Source: Pontibacter liquoris (lineage in GTDB: Bacteria > Bacteroidota > Bacteroidia > Cytophagales > Hymenobacteraceae). Taken from it: a DNA stretch of 64,000 bases. The DNA is taken from the NCBI RefSeq assembly GCF_022758235.1, contig NZ_JALEBG010000003.1:186001-250000 (forward strand), in the 5' to 3' direction. Shown here in pieces: positions 1 through 9,742 of this stretch. Made by a program: the position numbers and the translations under genes. The notes under the pieces were generated by a model. The model saw only the letters and a program-made list of their open reading frames with translations. It had not been told where the DNA came from and made no database searches. Each line of letters starts with the position of its first letter. Positions within the stretch are counted from its first letter, which is position 1.

Positions 1-842
1 CCAAACAGCAGCAAGACAAAAAAGGGGCTACCTACCGCGCCATTCCCCGCGACCGCGATAATGTGTTTTATAAATTAAACGATGCCCCTGTTCCCTGGCT
101 GTTCATGTTCATGGGCCTTAAACCACATTTCCAGACCTATAAACCCCGCATTAGCGCAGAAAACCTTGAAGATTTGAACCACAGCGCCCGTAACCTGGAT
201 AACCTGATCCTGGCAAAGCTGGCCTGGCAGGACTGGCAGGAAGTAGCCGACAGCGTGCAGCAGGAACTGACAGATGCCGTGGTGGAACAGGCATTCCGGG
301 CCATGCCCGACACCATATACCAGCTTACGGCTGCGCCGCTGATAGCCACATTCAAAACCCGGCGCAATAACCTGCAGCACCTTGCCCGCACCTACTACAC
401 CATCCTGGCCGAAAATGTGCAGGCCGTAGGTACCGACAAGCATGAAGTGTTCGAGCTAAATGTACTTTCCGGGAAAGAGGTAACCTTGCAGGTCTTTAAA
501 GCAGACAAAGACGGGAAGACAAAAAAGGCGCTGTGGCAGCGCACGTTTTATGCCAATGAAACCGATGTACTGGAGCTTTACGGGCTGGACGGCAACGACC
601 GGTTTATTGTGACCGGCTCCGTAAAGCCAGCGATCAAAATAAAAGTATGGGGAGGCGCCGGCCAGGACACCTACCAAGTGCACGGCCAGGGCAGCAAACT
701 CTCCAAAGCCGTCCGTATCAACGACTCTAAGTACCGCAACACCTTCGATGTGGACAAGCATACTGCCATCGACATTGACGATGATATTCCGGCCCAGAAA
801 TTTGATGCCCACGGCTGGCTGCTTCGTTACTACCTTAATTAA
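1..842 (+). CDS. C-terminal part of a Bacteroidota metallophosphoesterase-type envelope protein (5' truncated)
   Basis: The reading frame is open from the left window edge, so the start lies outside; about 280 residues are visible. The text resembles, from memory of the family, the region following the phosphoesterase domain in large Bacteroidota metallophosphoesterase proteins: a PRDRD-x-VFYK stretch at the left edge, an ARNLDN motif, and a later run ending in GGAGQDTY that looks like short beta strands. Relatives often continue into an outer-membrane barrel; this one stops soon after a DIDDD segment, so it appears to lack the barrel. The catalytic domain is not in the window, so the assignment rests only on the tail. 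It is followed by a strong bidirectional terminator. Confidence 0.55.
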   Translation, partial: KQQQDKKGATYRAIPRDRDNVFYKLNDAPVPWLFMFMGLKPHFQTYKPRISAENLEDLNHSARNLDNLILAKLAWQDWQEVADSVQQELTDAVVEQAFRAMPDTIYQLTAAPLIATFKTRRNNLQHLARTYYTILAENVQAVGTDKHEVFELNVLSGKEVTLQVFKADKDGKTKKALWQRTFYANETDVLELYGLDGNDRFIVTGSVKPAIKIKVWGGAGQDTYQVHGQGSKLSKAVRINDSKYRNTFDVDKHTAIDIDDDIPAQKFDAHGWLLRYYLN

Positions 843-885
843 ATGGTTCCGGGTAACTGCTACGAACCGGAATCCATAGGTGCCA

Positions 886-927
886 AAAACAAAAAGGCCC
901 CGGCAAATGCCGGGGCCTTTTTGTTTT
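886..927. terminator. Bidirectional intrinsic terminator
   Basis: A perfect 20-bp stem (886-905 with 908-927) with a two-base loop has a GGCCCCGGC core flanked by A-rich and T-rich arms. It lies between two convergent genes and can end transcription from both sides. Confidence 0.9.
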
Positions 928-942
928 ATAAGGAGGTTATAC

Positions 943-1578
943 TTAGTGGCTTTTAGCAGCCAGGTAGTTGGAAACACCTTCTTTTGTAGCCTGCATGGCC
1001 TCTTTGCCTTCTTCCCAGTTAGCCGGGCATACTTCACCGTTCTTCTCGAAGTACTGCAGGGCATCTACCATACGCAGTGCCTCGTCAATAGAGCGGCCAA
1101 GCGGCATATCGTTTACTACCTGGTGGCGCACCACACCTTCTTTGTCGATGAGGAACAGGCCACGGTAAGCAACCGGATCGCCTACAAAGATCATCTCGCC
1201 TTCGTCGTTATACTCGTAATGGCCAGCCAGCACGTCGTAGTTAGAAGAGATCGTTTTAGAGGCATCGGCTACCAACGGGTAGTTTACACCTTCAATGCCG
1301 CCCTGGTTCTGCGGGGTGTTCAGCCAGGCAAAGTGCGAGAAATGCGTGTCTGTAGAGCAACCTACCACGGCAACGTTCTTGCGCTCAAAATCGGCCATTC
1401 TTTCCTGGAAAGCAATGATCTCTGTCGGGCACACAAACGTGAAGTCCATTGGCCAGAAGAAAAAGACCACGTGCTTGTTGCCAATATATTGTTCTAATGA
1501 AAAGTCTTCTACAAACTCACCTTCAACTACTGCTGTTGCTTTAAAAGCCGGTGCTTTTTTACCTACTAAAACTGCCAT
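943..1578 (-). CDS. Typical 2-Cys peroxiredoxin (AhpC/TSA family)
   Basis: A 211-residue thiol peroxidase that reduces hydrogen peroxide and organic peroxides in the cytoplasm. The peroxidatic cysteine is Cys50 in the FVCPTEI motif, and the resolving cysteine is about Cys184 in the VCPANW motif, so both halves of the typical 2-Cys mechanism are present. Length is normal for the family. It lies 27 bp downstream of a PerR-like gene on the same strand and is probably cotranscribed with it, which fits peroxide-inducible expression. No AhpF-type reductase is adjacent; reduction by thioredoxin is likely but not shown by the sequence. Confidence 0.95.
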   Translation of the reverse strand: MAVLVGKKAPAFKATAVVEGEFVEDFSLEQYIGNKHVVFFFWPMDFTFVCPTEIIAFQERMADFERKNVAVVGCSTDTHFSHFAWLNTPQNQGGIEGVNYPLVADASKTISSNYDVLAGHYEYNDEGEMIFVGDPVAYRGLFLIDKEGVVRHQVVNDMPLGRSIDEALRMVDALQYFEKNGEVCPANWEEGKEAMQATKEGVSNYLAAKSH

Positions 1579-1605
1579 TTTTAAATCGTTTATTTAGTTA
1601 AACAT

Positions 1606-2070
1606 CTATTCTGAAACTCGTGAAATACTGATTTGTTTATCAGGCTCCACCTTGTTGCCTGTTAGCTGCACCGAAAAACCGGTAAACTCAAAGTTGCTCA
1701 CATTCCGCTTTCTGAAAAAAGCGGTCAGGAGCTGCTCGAGCTCGTCATCCTCAAAATCGATGATCTCACGGGTGTTGCTGCAGTAAATGTGGCTGTGGGC
1801 TGCAATGTTGGCATCGTAGCGCTTGCCGCTTTCCTCCGACCGTACCCGAAGTATAAGGTGCGCCGCAACAAAGGTATCGAGGGTTTTGTAGACGGTGCCC
1901 AACGAGATGCTGGGGTTTTCCGGCTTCAGCTGCTGGTATACTTCCTCGGCGGTTGGGTGGTGGCCATGCAGCGTCATTAACGCCTCGTACACCACAATGC
2001 GCTGGCTAGTGGCTTTTAAGCCACTAGCCGCGATACGCTGATGAACTTCCTGCCGGGTTAACTGCTGCAT
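1606..2070 (-). CDS. PerR-like Fur family transcriptional regulator
   Basis: A 154-residue Fur-family repressor with an N-terminal winged helix (about residues 1-85, with the SLGTVYKTL recognition helix) and a metal-binding dimerisation half. The regulatory ligands resemble PerR: HGHHP, an Asp in GKRYDA and the HSH pair. The structural zinc site is degenerate: where the family usually has CxxC there is CSNT, and the C-terminal CxxC pair is absent. A 7-1-7 palindrome lies just upstream, and a peroxiredoxin gene follows, so peroxide-sensing autoregulation is the simplest reading. A general Fur role is less likely because of the context. Confidence 0.85.
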   Translation of the reverse strand: MQQLTRQEVHQRIAASGLKATSQRIVVYEALMTLHGHHPTAEEVYQQLKPENPSISLGTVYKTLDTFVAAHLILRVRSEESGKRYDANIAAHSHIYCSNTREIIDFEDDELEQLLTAFFRKRNVSNFEFTGFSVQLTGNKVEPDKQISISRVSE

Positions 2071-2079
2071 ACTTCTAAA

Positions 2080-2094
2080 TAAGAATAATTCTTA
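2080..2094 (-). promoter_or_regulatory. Candidate PerR/Fur-type operator (7-1-7 inverted repeat)
   Basis: TAAGAATAATTCTTA is a perfect 7-bp inverted repeat around one central base, the architecture of PerR and Fur boxes. It sits 10 bp before the regulator's start codon and just downstream of a TATCTTTG -7 element, so bound repressor would block transcription of the regulator and peroxiredoxin. Confidence 0.65.
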
Positions 2095-2108
2095 CCTGAT
2101 AACTTTTA

Positions 2109-2116
2109 CAAAGATA
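2109..2116 (-). promoter_or_regulatory. -7 promoter element of the perR-like/peroxiredoxin operon
   Basis: The minus strand reads TATCTTTG, an exact match to the Bacteroidota consensus TAnnTTTG, about 40 bp before the start codon. No clear -33 TTTG box is seen. Confidence 0.5.
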
Positions 2117-2126
2117 AGGGATAGTT

Positions 2127-2436
2127 GGGAAGGTAAAAAGTTAGAGAGGTAAAAAGTTGGAAAGTTGGGAAGTTAGAGGGTTGGAAAGTTAGAGAGTTAA
2201 AAGGTGGAGAGGTAGAAAGGTGGAGAGGTAGAAAGGTGAGGTGGTTAAGTGTGGGGTTCAACTATCCATTTGCATAAATATGGATTTGGTTTGCTTTACT
2301 TATAATTTGCTCTACTTATACTTTGCCCTCAAAAGCCTGACAGATCTGCTAGCGCAGCAACTGAGCCATCAGCATCCTCCATTCCCCTCTAACTTTTTAA
2401 CTTTTTACCTTTTTAACTCTCTAACTTTCTAACTCT

Positions 2437-2440
<4 letters not shown>
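2127..2440. repeat. Degenerate GTTAGAAAGTT-type tandem repeats in inverted orientation
   Basis: From 2127 to about 2240 the plus strand carries degenerate purine-rich units of the type AAGTTAGAGAGTTAAAAAGG. At 2387-2440 the complementary pyrimidine-rich units occur, so the two arms could pair across about 145 bp of unremarkable sequence. The right arm runs into the end of the enoyl-CoA hydratase gene. Related units recur at 17318-17369 and 41475-41553. No gene is seen in this 366-bp gap. Confidence 0.7.
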
Positions 2441-3210
<770 letters not shown>

Positions 3211-3416
3211 GGTATGTTATAAAAGCGTTATTGGAAGCCTGAAGATACAGCTTTTATACTTTCGGGAATAAACCGCCCAAGCACTTTCAGCTTAGGAGCA
3301 GCATAAGAAAACAGGGGCATACAGGTTAGCCCGCGGGGGTTGCAGTGTAAAGAAGCGTAACTGGTTTTGTGCGGCAGTAGCAGCAGGAGGCCCTATTGCA
3401 ACGAGAAAAAGGGCTG

Positions 3417-3647
3417 TCAGATGCTGACCGTGGTGGATTTGCCCTGTTTAGCCACTTCAAAATTGACCGATGGCTTTTCCTGCACATCCGGTTTATACAC
3501 AGGCGGCAGGGCCACCCGCTGCACATTCTGCGCATTCATAGAGCCTTGTATCCTGGGAACCTTGAGCAGCACGCCAGAGATCAAAAGGGAAAAAAGAAGA
3601 GCAATTTTTAGCACAAAGCTTACCGTAAGTTTCTCTGCAGGCTGCAT
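3417..3647 (-). CDS. Small single-pass membrane protein of unknown function
   Basis: I do not recognise this gene. From ATG at 3647 it encodes about 76 residues: a short charged start (MQPAEKLT), one hydrophobic helix at about residues 8-26, then a periplasmic-looking polar tail rich in Val, Pro and Lys. An in-frame ATG 27 bp further upstream would add a hydrophobic, poorly convincing extension. The gene stands alone between enoyl-CoA hydratase and aspartate kinase. It could be spurious; the transmembrane-plus-tail layout and ordinary codon use favour a real gene. Confidence 0.45.
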   Translation of the reverse strand: MQPAEKLTVSFVLKIALLFSLLISGVLLKVPRIQGSMNAQNVQRVALPPVYKPDVQEKPSVNFEVAKQGKSTTVSI

Positions 3648-3776
3648 AATATATATGATAGAGGGTGATATCATAGCTGGCTCATACCTCTTACATACAA
3701 AGAAACTAAAAAGTTTGAATTATCGCATATTTTTTTGTCTGATTTAAAGTGGTTACAACATTAATTATAACTTAAA

Positions 3777-5036
3777 TTACCGGCATACGACCTGAAAAGT
3801 GGTGCGGGTACGCTGTTCAAGCAATATATCTTTCCCTTTTATCACTTTGGCTATACTTTCCTGGTCGTAATTTTTTACGGTGTACAGGCGCAGGTGCGTG
3901 TTATAGTGAATCACAAACTGGTCGTGTAAGGTTTCGATGAGCCGGTGCAGGCGCGCCTGGTGGTAATCGGTGCAGATAGAAAAGGAGATGGCCGAATTCT
4001 GCATCAGGTTTATTTTGAGGCGCAGCTCGGAGAGGGCGTTAAAAATGGTACCCAGGTTCTTTTCCGAAATAAACGTAAAGTCCTTTACACTGAAGGAAAC
4101 CAGGCATTGTTCCTCTTTTATAATGTAGGCTGGGGCGAACTTGGCAAACCGGCAATCGCAGATCCGGGTGCCCTCGCCAGCCGGGTTCAGAAACGATTTG
4201 ACATAAAGCGGGATAAGCTTATTGGCCAGCGGCTTAATGGTTTTGGGGTGAATGACCGAAGCCCCATAATAGGCCATCTCCACGGTTTCCTGGTAGGAGA
4301 TCTCGGGATAGCAGACGGTGTCGGCAAAATGCTTGGGGTCGGCATTGAGCAGGCCTGCTACATCCTTCCAGATCCAGAGGCCGGAGGCGTTCAGACAATA
4401 GGCATAAATAGCGGCACTGAAGTCAGAGCCTTCGCGGCCCAGGGTAGTGGTGAGCCCGTTGTTGGTGCCGCCTAAAAAGCCTTGCGTTACTACCAGTTGC
4501 TCTTCAAGCACTGCAGGCAGGTCGCGTTTGATGAGCCGCTCGGTCCAGGTCCAGTCTACTTTTGCCTCGCGCCAGGTGGTGTCGGTTTGGATGTATTTGC
4601 GGCTGTCGGTCCAGGTATTGAGCAGGCCCTGCTGCTGCAGGTAATGATGCAGGATGGTGGAGGCAAACAGTTCACCGAAACTCACAACCTGGTCGTATTG
4701 TTTATCGTAACTGGCCAACAGGCTAAAGGCCTGCAGTTCCGCTTGCAGCAACGCATACAGGTGTTCCAGTTGCTCGTACACCGGGCTTGCCGCCTCCGGA
4801 AACAGGGCAAATGCTACCTCCTGATGATAAGACCATATCTGCTGCAGGGCCTCCTGGTAGGCATGGCCGGTAAAAGCCAGATCAAATACCTTTTCCAGGG
4901 CATTGGTCGTTTTCCCCATAGCAGACACCACAATCAACAGCTGCCTGGTGCCACCATACTCCTGCACGATAGGCACAAGGTTTTGAAATGCTTCCGCACT
5001 TTTTACGGAGGCGCCGCCAAATTTGAATACTTTCAT
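3777..5036 (-). CDS. Aspartate kinase
   Basis: Monofunctional aspartokinase phosphorylating L-aspartate, the first step toward lysine, threonine and methionine. The KFGGASV nucleotide-binding motif starts at residue 5, which fixes the start at 5036 rather than further upstream, where the frame would run into the divergent fbp gene. GREGSDFSA (aspartate site) and a C-terminal ACT region (about residues 300-419, starting near SFSVKDFTF) are visible. At 419 residues it is a compact, LysC-like form. Its 92-bp divergent spacer with fbp probably holds both promoters. Confidence 0.9.
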   Translation of the reverse strand: MKVFKFGGASVKSAEAFQNLVPIVQEYGGTRQLLIVVSAMGKTTNALEKVFDLAFTGHAYQEALQQIWSYHQEVAFALFPEAASPVYEQLEHLYALLQAELQAFSLLASYDKQYDQVVSFGELFASTILHHYLQQQGLLNTWTDSRKYIQTDTTWREAKVDWTWTERLIKRDLPAVLEEQLVVTQGFLGGTNNGLTTTLGREGSDFSAAIYAYCLNASGLWIWKDVAGLLNADPKHFADTVCYPEISYQETVEMAYYGASVIHPKTIKPLANKLIPLYVKSFLNPAGEGTRICDCRFAKFAPAYIIKEEQCLVSFSVKDFTFISEKNLGTIFNALSELRLKINLMQNSAISFSICTDYHQARLHRLIETLHDQFVIHYNTHLRLYTVKNYDQESIAKVIKGKDILLEQRTRTTFQVVCR

Positions 5037-5095
5037 CCGATTATCGCTGGTAGAGCGTAAAAATAAGTATAGTTCGGATTTATACCTAGAAATGA

Positions 5096-5103
5096 TATTT
5101 TTG
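5096..5103 (+). promoter_or_regulatory. -7 promoter element of fbp
   Basis: TATTTTTG matches TAnnTTTG and lies 25 bp before the fbp start codon. A -33 TTTG box is not clear, though TTCG occurs at a compatible distance. Confidence 0.45.
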
Positions 5104-5128
5104 TAATTAAGGCCAATTTTAAAGTACC

Positions 5129-6172
5129 ATGAACGACAAACTTGCACTTCCTGTAGGCACTACGCTCGACAGATTTATCATGAGAAAACAAGAGGATTTT
5201 CCGTTTGCCACCGGCGAGCTTTCGCAACTGCTGCGCGACATTGCCCTGGCAGGAAAGATCGTGAACCGGGAGATAAACCGGGCGGGATTACTTAATGTGA
5301 CCGGCGCCCATGGCCAACAGAACGTGCAGGGCGAGGAACAACAGAAACTCGACGTGATTGCAAACATCCGCTTTATCCGGGCGCTGCGCAATGGCGGCGA
5401 GGTGTGCACCATTATTTCGGAAGAAGAAGACGGTATTATCCAGACCGGCAATACCAAAGGCAAGTATGTGGTGGCCATCGATCCGCTGGATGGCTCTTCC
5501 AACATCGATGTAAACGTATCTATCGGCACGATCTTTTCTATTTACAGAAGGATCTCGGAAGTTGGCCAGGACGGCACAGAAGAAGATTGCCTGCAGCTAG
5601 GCACCCGGCAGGTGGCGGCCGGCTATATCATTTATGGCTCCTCTACCATGATGGTATATACCACAGGCTGTGGCGTAAACGGCTTTACGTATGAGCCCAG
5701 CCTGGGCGAGTTCTTTTTGTCGCACCCCGATATCAGAACCCCGAAGACCGGCGCCATTTACTCGATCAACGAGGGCAACCTGAACTCTTTTTCGGATGGC
5801 ATCAAAAACTACCTGCGCTACTGCCAGGACAACAACTACTCAGCCCGGTACATCGGCTCGCTGGTAGCTGATTTTCACCGCAACCTGCTCAAAGGCGGTG
5901 TATACCTGTATCCGGCTACTAAAAAATCGCCCAACGGCAAGCTGCGCCTGATGTATGAGTGCAACACCCTGGCCTTTATTATAGAACAGGCCGGTGGTAA
6001 AGCTACCGACGGTAACCGCCGCATCATGGAACTGACGCCAAAAGAGCTGCACCAGCGGTGCCCGCTCGTGATCGGCTCGCCTGACATGGTGGATAAAGTA
6101 GAGGAGTTTCTTCGGGCCGAAGACCTGGCGGCCGAAAGCATTGTGAAAGCCGCTAACGACGTGCTGCAGTAA
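5129..6172 (+). CDS. fbp: Class I fructose-1,6-bisphosphatase
   Basis: Hydrolyses fructose 1,6-bisphosphate to fructose 6-phosphate in gluconeogenesis. The metal-binding signature DPLDGSSN lies at residues 118-125 and the acidic SEEED segment at about 97-101; the FBPase active-site region around [14 protein letters not shown] and EQAGG is intact. At 347 residues it has normal class I length. It is divergent from aspartate kinase and followed by a strong terminator, so it is probably monocistronic. Confidence 0.96.
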   Translation: MNDKLALPVGTTLDRFIMRKQEDFPFATGELSQLLRDIALAGKIVNREINRAGLLNVTGAHGQQNVQGEEQQKLDVIANIRFIRALRNGGEVCTIISEEEDGIIQTGNTKGKYVVAIDPLDGSSNIDVNVSIGTIFSIYRRISEVGQDGTEEDCLQLGTRQVAAGYIIYGSSTMMVYTTGCGVNGFTYEPSLGEFFLSHPDIRTPKTGAIYSINEGNLNSFSDGIKNYLRYCQDNNYSARYIGSLVADFHRNLLKGGVYLYPATKKSPNGKLRLMYECNTLAFIIEQAGGKATDGNRRIMELTPKELHQRCPLVIGSPDMVDKVEEFLRAEDLAAESIVKAANDVLQ

Positions 6173-6247
6173 GCCATACAAAGACACCGTTCCCGTGCTG
6201 CCGCAACAGCCTGTTGCAGGCAAAGACACCACGTATACTATAAAAGT

Positions 6248-6289
6248 AAAAAAGACAGCCGCTCTCCGAGTAGAGCGGCTGTCTTTTTT
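6248..6289. terminator. Intrinsic terminator after fbp
   Basis: An 18-bp perfect stem (6248-6265 with 6272-6289) with core GACAGCCGCTCT and A/T-rich ends lies between fbp and a convergent small gene. It can work in both directions. Confidence 0.88.
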
Positions 6290-6316
6290 ATGTAGGCCTA
6301 TTTTGCAGAAAAGCGT

Positions 6317-6625
6317 TTAGTGCTGGCTATACTTCTGGCGGAGCTGTGCTTTCTGCAGTTCCCGTTTCACGATCAGGCGGGCAATGCGTTCAGCTATTAT
6401 TTCGTCATCATCCGCCACCATGGCCTGCTTTACCTGTTGTTCTTCCACATCAATACGGTACAAAATGTGCAGCAGGCGGTTCATGTCGGTATGCAGCAGG
6501 TGCAGCACCACACGCGATAATTTATAGAAAAGCGCTTCCAGATCGGAGGCAGGCAGGTGCTCTACCTCAAACACTTTTTGCAGGTGGCTGCTCGTGCTGG
6601 CAAGTATGGCCGGCGGATAAGACAT
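6317..6625 (-). CDS. Conserved small Bacteroidota protein of unknown function
   Basis: About 102 residues starting at the ATG at 6625 (MSYPPAIL); an upstream in-frame ATG would add an unconvincing ten residues. The body looks all-helical, with a segment around HILYRIDVEEQQVK and a basic end (IVKRELQKAQLRQK). I have seen similar short helical proteins in Bacteroidota without an assigned role. It lies downstream of the DUF5606 gene but beyond that gene's terminator, so it may be separately transcribed. Confidence 0.65.
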   Translation of the reverse strand: MSYPPAILASTSSHLQKVFEVEHLPASDLEALFYKLSRVVLHLLHTDMNRLLHILYRIDVEEQQVKQAMVADDDEIIAERIARLIVKRELQKAQLRQKYSQH

Positions 6626-6658
6626 GGCGTAACGCGGGTTTAGAGGTAAGCACAAAAC

Positions 6659-6684
6659 AAAACCCTCCGTTTTGGGAGGGCTTT
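6659..6684 (-). terminator. Terminator after the DUF5606 gene
   Basis: A CCCTCC/GGAGGG stem with a six-base loop lies 8 bp beyond the stop of the minus-strand gene. On that strand it is followed by TTTTGTTTTG. Confidence 0.7.
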
Positions 6685-6691
6685 GCGGTAA

Positions 6692-7174
6692 TTACTTCGC
6701 TTTTTTAGCTTTCTTTTTTCCTTCTTCTGCCTCGGGTGCATTTTCTTCTGCCGCCTCAGGCGCCGCTTCGGCCTCGGCCTTGGTAAAGCCCACAAACTTG
6801 TTCACAATATCGTACCAGCTCACCAGCTTCTTCATATCCGACACGTATACACGGTCTTCGTCATACTCGGGCAGCGCCTCTTCCATAAAGCGCTTTAGCT
6901 CGCTGTTATCCGGCTTTTCGCTTACCGGCAGGCTGTCGCCATACTTCTGGTGCAGGCGGTCAAACACCTCCGCCAGGGCAATGGTACCTTCCTCGTCGGT
7001 CGTATAGATCGAGATCTCATCCAGCAGCGACATACGGTGGCGCGCCTGGGCTACCACTGTTTTAGGCTGTTCTTCCAGGCTTTCAACAATAACACCTGTA
7101 CGGGTTGGCTTTACGATGCGGAAAAGGCCGCTCATGCCGGAGATGGCAGCAACTTGTCTTAAATCAATGGGCAT
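6692..7174 (-). CDS. DUF5606 domain-containing protein
   Basis: The ATG at 7174 begins MPIDLRQVAAISG, the usual opening of this Bacteroidota family, so the longer 178-residue reading is not preferred. The N-terminal half (about residues 1-130) is the conserved small domain with a GVIVESL segment and an acidic DEEGTIALAEV stretch. The tail (about 135-160) is a low-complexity Ala/Glu/Pro run ending in a lysine-rich KKKAKKAK. Its function is unknown to me. It follows a TonB-like gene by 22 bp and is probably in the same operon. Confidence 0.8.
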   Translation of the reverse strand: MPIDLRQVAAISGMSGLFRIVKPTRTGVIVESLEEQPKTVVAQARHRMSLLDEISIYTTDEEGTIALAEVFDRLHQKYGDSLPVSEKPDNSELKRFMEEALPEYDEDRVYVSDMKKLVSWYDIVNKFVGFTKAEAEAAPEAAEENAPEAEEGKKKAKKAK

Positions 7175-7196
7175 AATGAAATATAAAAACGATAGG

Positions 7197-7601
7197 TTAT
7201 AGTTTAAACATAATCGGCATGGTAGCATTCATACTATAGCCGGGTGCCTTGAACTTGAGCAGCTTTATCACCCGAAGGGCTTCCTCGCCTGTGCCAGCGC
7301 CGGCATTGCGCAGCACCTTAAAGCTAGAGGTAGAGCCATCCTCGTTCAGCACAAAGCTCACGATCACATCGCCCTGCACCCGGTTGCGTTTTGCCAGGGG
7401 CGGATACTTCAGCTCCTTGTAAAGGTCACTGTAGAGCGAATCCACGCCACCCTCGTAAAACTCAGCCACCGGAATTACCTTGTCCGGCACCCATACTTTG
7501 GCTTTAGGGGCCGTCTGCGGTTTGGTAGCAGCAGTTTGCGCTGATGCCCCGAACGTTGCAAAAGCAAATAAAAGAAACAAAAATGAGATTTTACTTTTCA
7601 T
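7197..7601 (-). CDS. Periplasmic TonB C-terminal-like domain protein
   Basis: Starts at ATG 7601 (MKSKISFLF) with a cleavable signal peptide ending near FGASA-Q. The mature part carries a TonB C-terminal fold: the YPPLAKRNRVQGDVIVSFVLNEDG segment pattern with the usual (Y)P-x-A-x-x-x-x-x-G-x-V core, followed by a GAGTGEEALRVIKLLKF helix. There is no N-terminal membrane anchor or proline-rich spacer, so it is not a classic energy transducer; it may act as a soluble periplasmic partner. It lies between engB and the DUF5606 gene on the same strand. Confidence 0.8.
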   Translation of the reverse strand: MKSKISFLFLLFAFATFGASAQTAATKPQTAPKAKVWVPDKVIPVAEFYEGGVDSLYSDLYKELKYPPLAKRNRVQGDVIVSFVLNEDGSTSSFKVLRNAGAGTGEEALRVIKLLKFKAPGYSMNATMPIMFKL

Positions 7602-7668
7602 ACGGATAAACATTAAATTTCAACATCCCCTGGTAAGCGCCAGACACCTGCTTTCAAGCCCCGTGTGG

Positions 7669-8271
7669 CTACTTCTGCATTTGCGCGTTCACTTCGTCAA
7701 TAAAAGCCAGAATTTCATCGCGCCCATGCCGGCTGGCAGACGAGGTAAGAAAGATGCGCGGCAACTCTTCCCAGGTTTCCAGCAGTTTACGCTTGTAAGC
7801 AGCGATGGTTGAGTCGGTTTTCGGGCCCGACTGCTTGTCTGTTTTAGTAAAGACAATAACAAAAGGCACGCCAACCTTGCCCAGGTACTCCAGAAATTCC
7901 AGGTCCTGCTTCAGGGGCTCGTGGCGCGAGTCGATCAGCACAAATACGCAGGTCAGATTCTCGCGGTGCTGCATGTAATAATTGATCATGCGGCGCCAGC
8001 TATCGCGCGAATCTTTGCTGACTTTGGCATAGCCGTAGCCGGGCAAATCGACCAGGTACCACTGCTCGTTGATGAGAAAATGGTTGATGAGCTGGGTTTT
8101 ACCCGGCGAGGCCGATGTTTTCGCCAGGCCTTTCTGTTCTGTCAGCATATTGATGAGCGACGACTTGCCCACATTAGAGCGCCCGATAAAAGCGTACTCG
8201 GGCTTATCGGGGGCCGGGCAGAGCTCCACTTTAGTGTTGCTCATCAAAAATTTTGCGTCCTTTATAATCAT
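7669..8271 (-). CDS. engB: Ribosome biogenesis GTP-binding protein EngB (YihA/YsxC)
   Basis: A 200-residue TRAFAC GTPase involved in assembly of the large ribosomal subunit. G1 is GRSNVGKSS (residues 30-38), G3 is [10 protein letters not shown] and G4 is TKTD; the C-terminal [13 protein letters not shown] segment contains G5. Length and motif order are those of EngB. It begins a minus-strand group with the TonB-like and DUF5606 genes downstream, although spacing (67 bp) allows separate transcription. Confidence 0.96.
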   Translation of the reverse strand: MIIKDAKFLMSNTKVELCPAPDKPEYAFIGRSNVGKSSLINMLTEQKGLAKTSASPGKTQLINHFLINEQWYLVDLPGYGYAKVSKDSRDSWRRMINYYMQHRENLTCVFVLIDSRHEPLKQDLEFLEYLGKVGVPFVIVFTKTDKQSGPKTDSTIAAYKRKLLETWEELPRIFLTSSASRHGRDEILAFIDEVNAQMQK

Positions 8272-8413
8272 CGCTTGGTCAGATACTGTTTGGCGGCCTG
8301 CCTCAAATTATTCCATTTAAATATTAGGGAAAAGCTATACTTTCATTAACTTCAACCCTGCTTAACCAGAGGACCGTGCCGGGACCTCAAAGGTACTATT
8401 TATTTTCCCAACC

Positions 8414-9742
8414 ATGAAGAATATCCGCTTTTTGCCCGCTGGGTGTCTCGCCTTAACGCACGATCTTTTAAAAGCGTATACCCCGGTGCGCCGCCTGCTC
8501 CGCACCACCGCATTTGCAGCCGTGGTGCTCCTGGGCAGTGCCATGACGGATGCCGGCGACCAGGAGAGCCGCTACATCAAACAAGCCGATAAGGCCTTTG
8601 CCCTGGAAGACTACACGCAGGCCGCGCTACTCTATGCCAAAGCCGTGGAGCTGGCGCCCCGTAACGTGCAGGCAACCTACAAGCTGGGCATGACCTATGT
8701 GGAGCTGCACCAGCCCAAACAGGCCAAGCTATATTTTGCCAAAGCGCTGAAACTGGATGCCGCCGCGGCAAAGGATTTTCTTTTATACCTGGCCGACGCC
8801 AGCCAGCAGGACTATGATTTTGCCCAGGCCCGCCTCTACTATCAGCAGGAGATAAAACAAACTCCTCCGGCCGATGCGGATTACCTGGCCTTTTTACGCA
8901 AGCGGCTGGATGAGTGCGCAGCAGGCGAAACCCTGACCATTCTGCCGCCCCTGGCCCGTGTGGTAAACGCCGGCCCAGTGATCAACTCCGAATATGCCGA
9001 TTATGTGCCCGTGCTGATGCCGGGCGACAGTGCTATGTTTTATACCACCCGCCGCCCCGGCAACCGGTTGGCTGATGCTGCCGGCGTAGAACAGATCCGG
9101 GTGAGCCGCTTGCTGCAGGGCCAGTGGCAACCTACCACCCTCTTTCTGAAGCCACAGGATAAAATGGCCCAGCATGCGGTGGTTTCGGTGTCGGCAAGCG
9201 GCCAGGAGCTCTATACTTTCTTTGCCGGTAAGGGGCTGCACGTTTCACGGCGGCAGCCACAGGGCAGCTGGTCTGCGCCGGAGCAGCTGGAAACGCCCTT
9301 TAACAAAGGTGCCAAGGAACCCTCGCTTTATATCACAGCCGACGGCAAGTTTGCTATTTTCTCCAGCGACCGCACGGGCGGCTTTGGCGGCCTGGACATT
9401 TATATGTGCTACAAACAGACAGACGGCCGCTGGAGCGATGCGCTAAACTTAGGCCCTACCATCAACACACCCTACGACGAGGACGCTCCCTTTGTGGATA
9501 TGCAAACAAACACCTTATACTTCAGCTCGCGTGGCCACAACAGCATGGGCGGGTTTGATATTTTCCGTTCCAGCATCAGCAATGCGGAATGGAGCCAGGC
9601 ACAGAATTTAGGGCTGCCAGTAAACTCACCCCAGGATGATATCTACTTTACGCTGAGCACGGACCGCACCACCGCCTTTTTCTCCTCCGACCGGCCCGGC
9701 GGATTTGGCGCCAAGGATATTTACCAGCTCTTCTTCCAGTAG
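8414..9742 (+). CDS. TPR plus PD40 (WD40-like propeller) envelope protein, OmpA domain absent
   Basis: A 442-residue exported protein. A signal-like hydrophobic stretch lies at about residues 27-45. Then come TPR-like helices (about 50-160, with YIKQADKAFALEDYTQAALLYAKA type repeats) and PD40 beta-propeller blades (about 185-440), recognisable from repeated FSSDRTGGFGGLDIY-type signatures and INTPYDEDAPF loops. It ends after the propeller, lacking the regulatory-like and OmpA domains found in the paralogue at 10388. Such proteins sit in the periplasm or at the outer membrane; a type IX secretion or gliding role is inferred only from the neighbour. Confidence 0.85.
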   Translation: MKNIRFLPAGCLALTHDLLKAYTPVRRLLRTTAFAAVVLLGSAMTDAGDQESRYIKQADKAFALEDYTQAALLYAKAVELAPRNVQATYKLGMTYVELHQPKQAKLYFAKALKLDAAAAKDFLLYLADASQQDYDFAQARLYYQQEIKQTPPADADYLAFLRKRLDECAAGETLTILPPLARVVNAGPVINSEYADYVPVLMPGDSAMFYTTRRPGNRLADAAGVEQIRVSRLLQGQWQPTTLFLKPQDKMAQHAVVSVSASGQELYTFFAGKGLHVSRRQPQGSWSAPEQLETPFNKGAKEPSLYITADGKFAIFSSDRTGGFGGLDIYMCYKQTDGRWSDALNLGPTINTPYDEDAPFVDMQTNTLYFSSRGHNSMGGFDIFRSSISNAEWSQAQNLGLPVNSPQDDIYFTLSTDRTTAFFSSDRPGGFGAKDIYQLFFQ

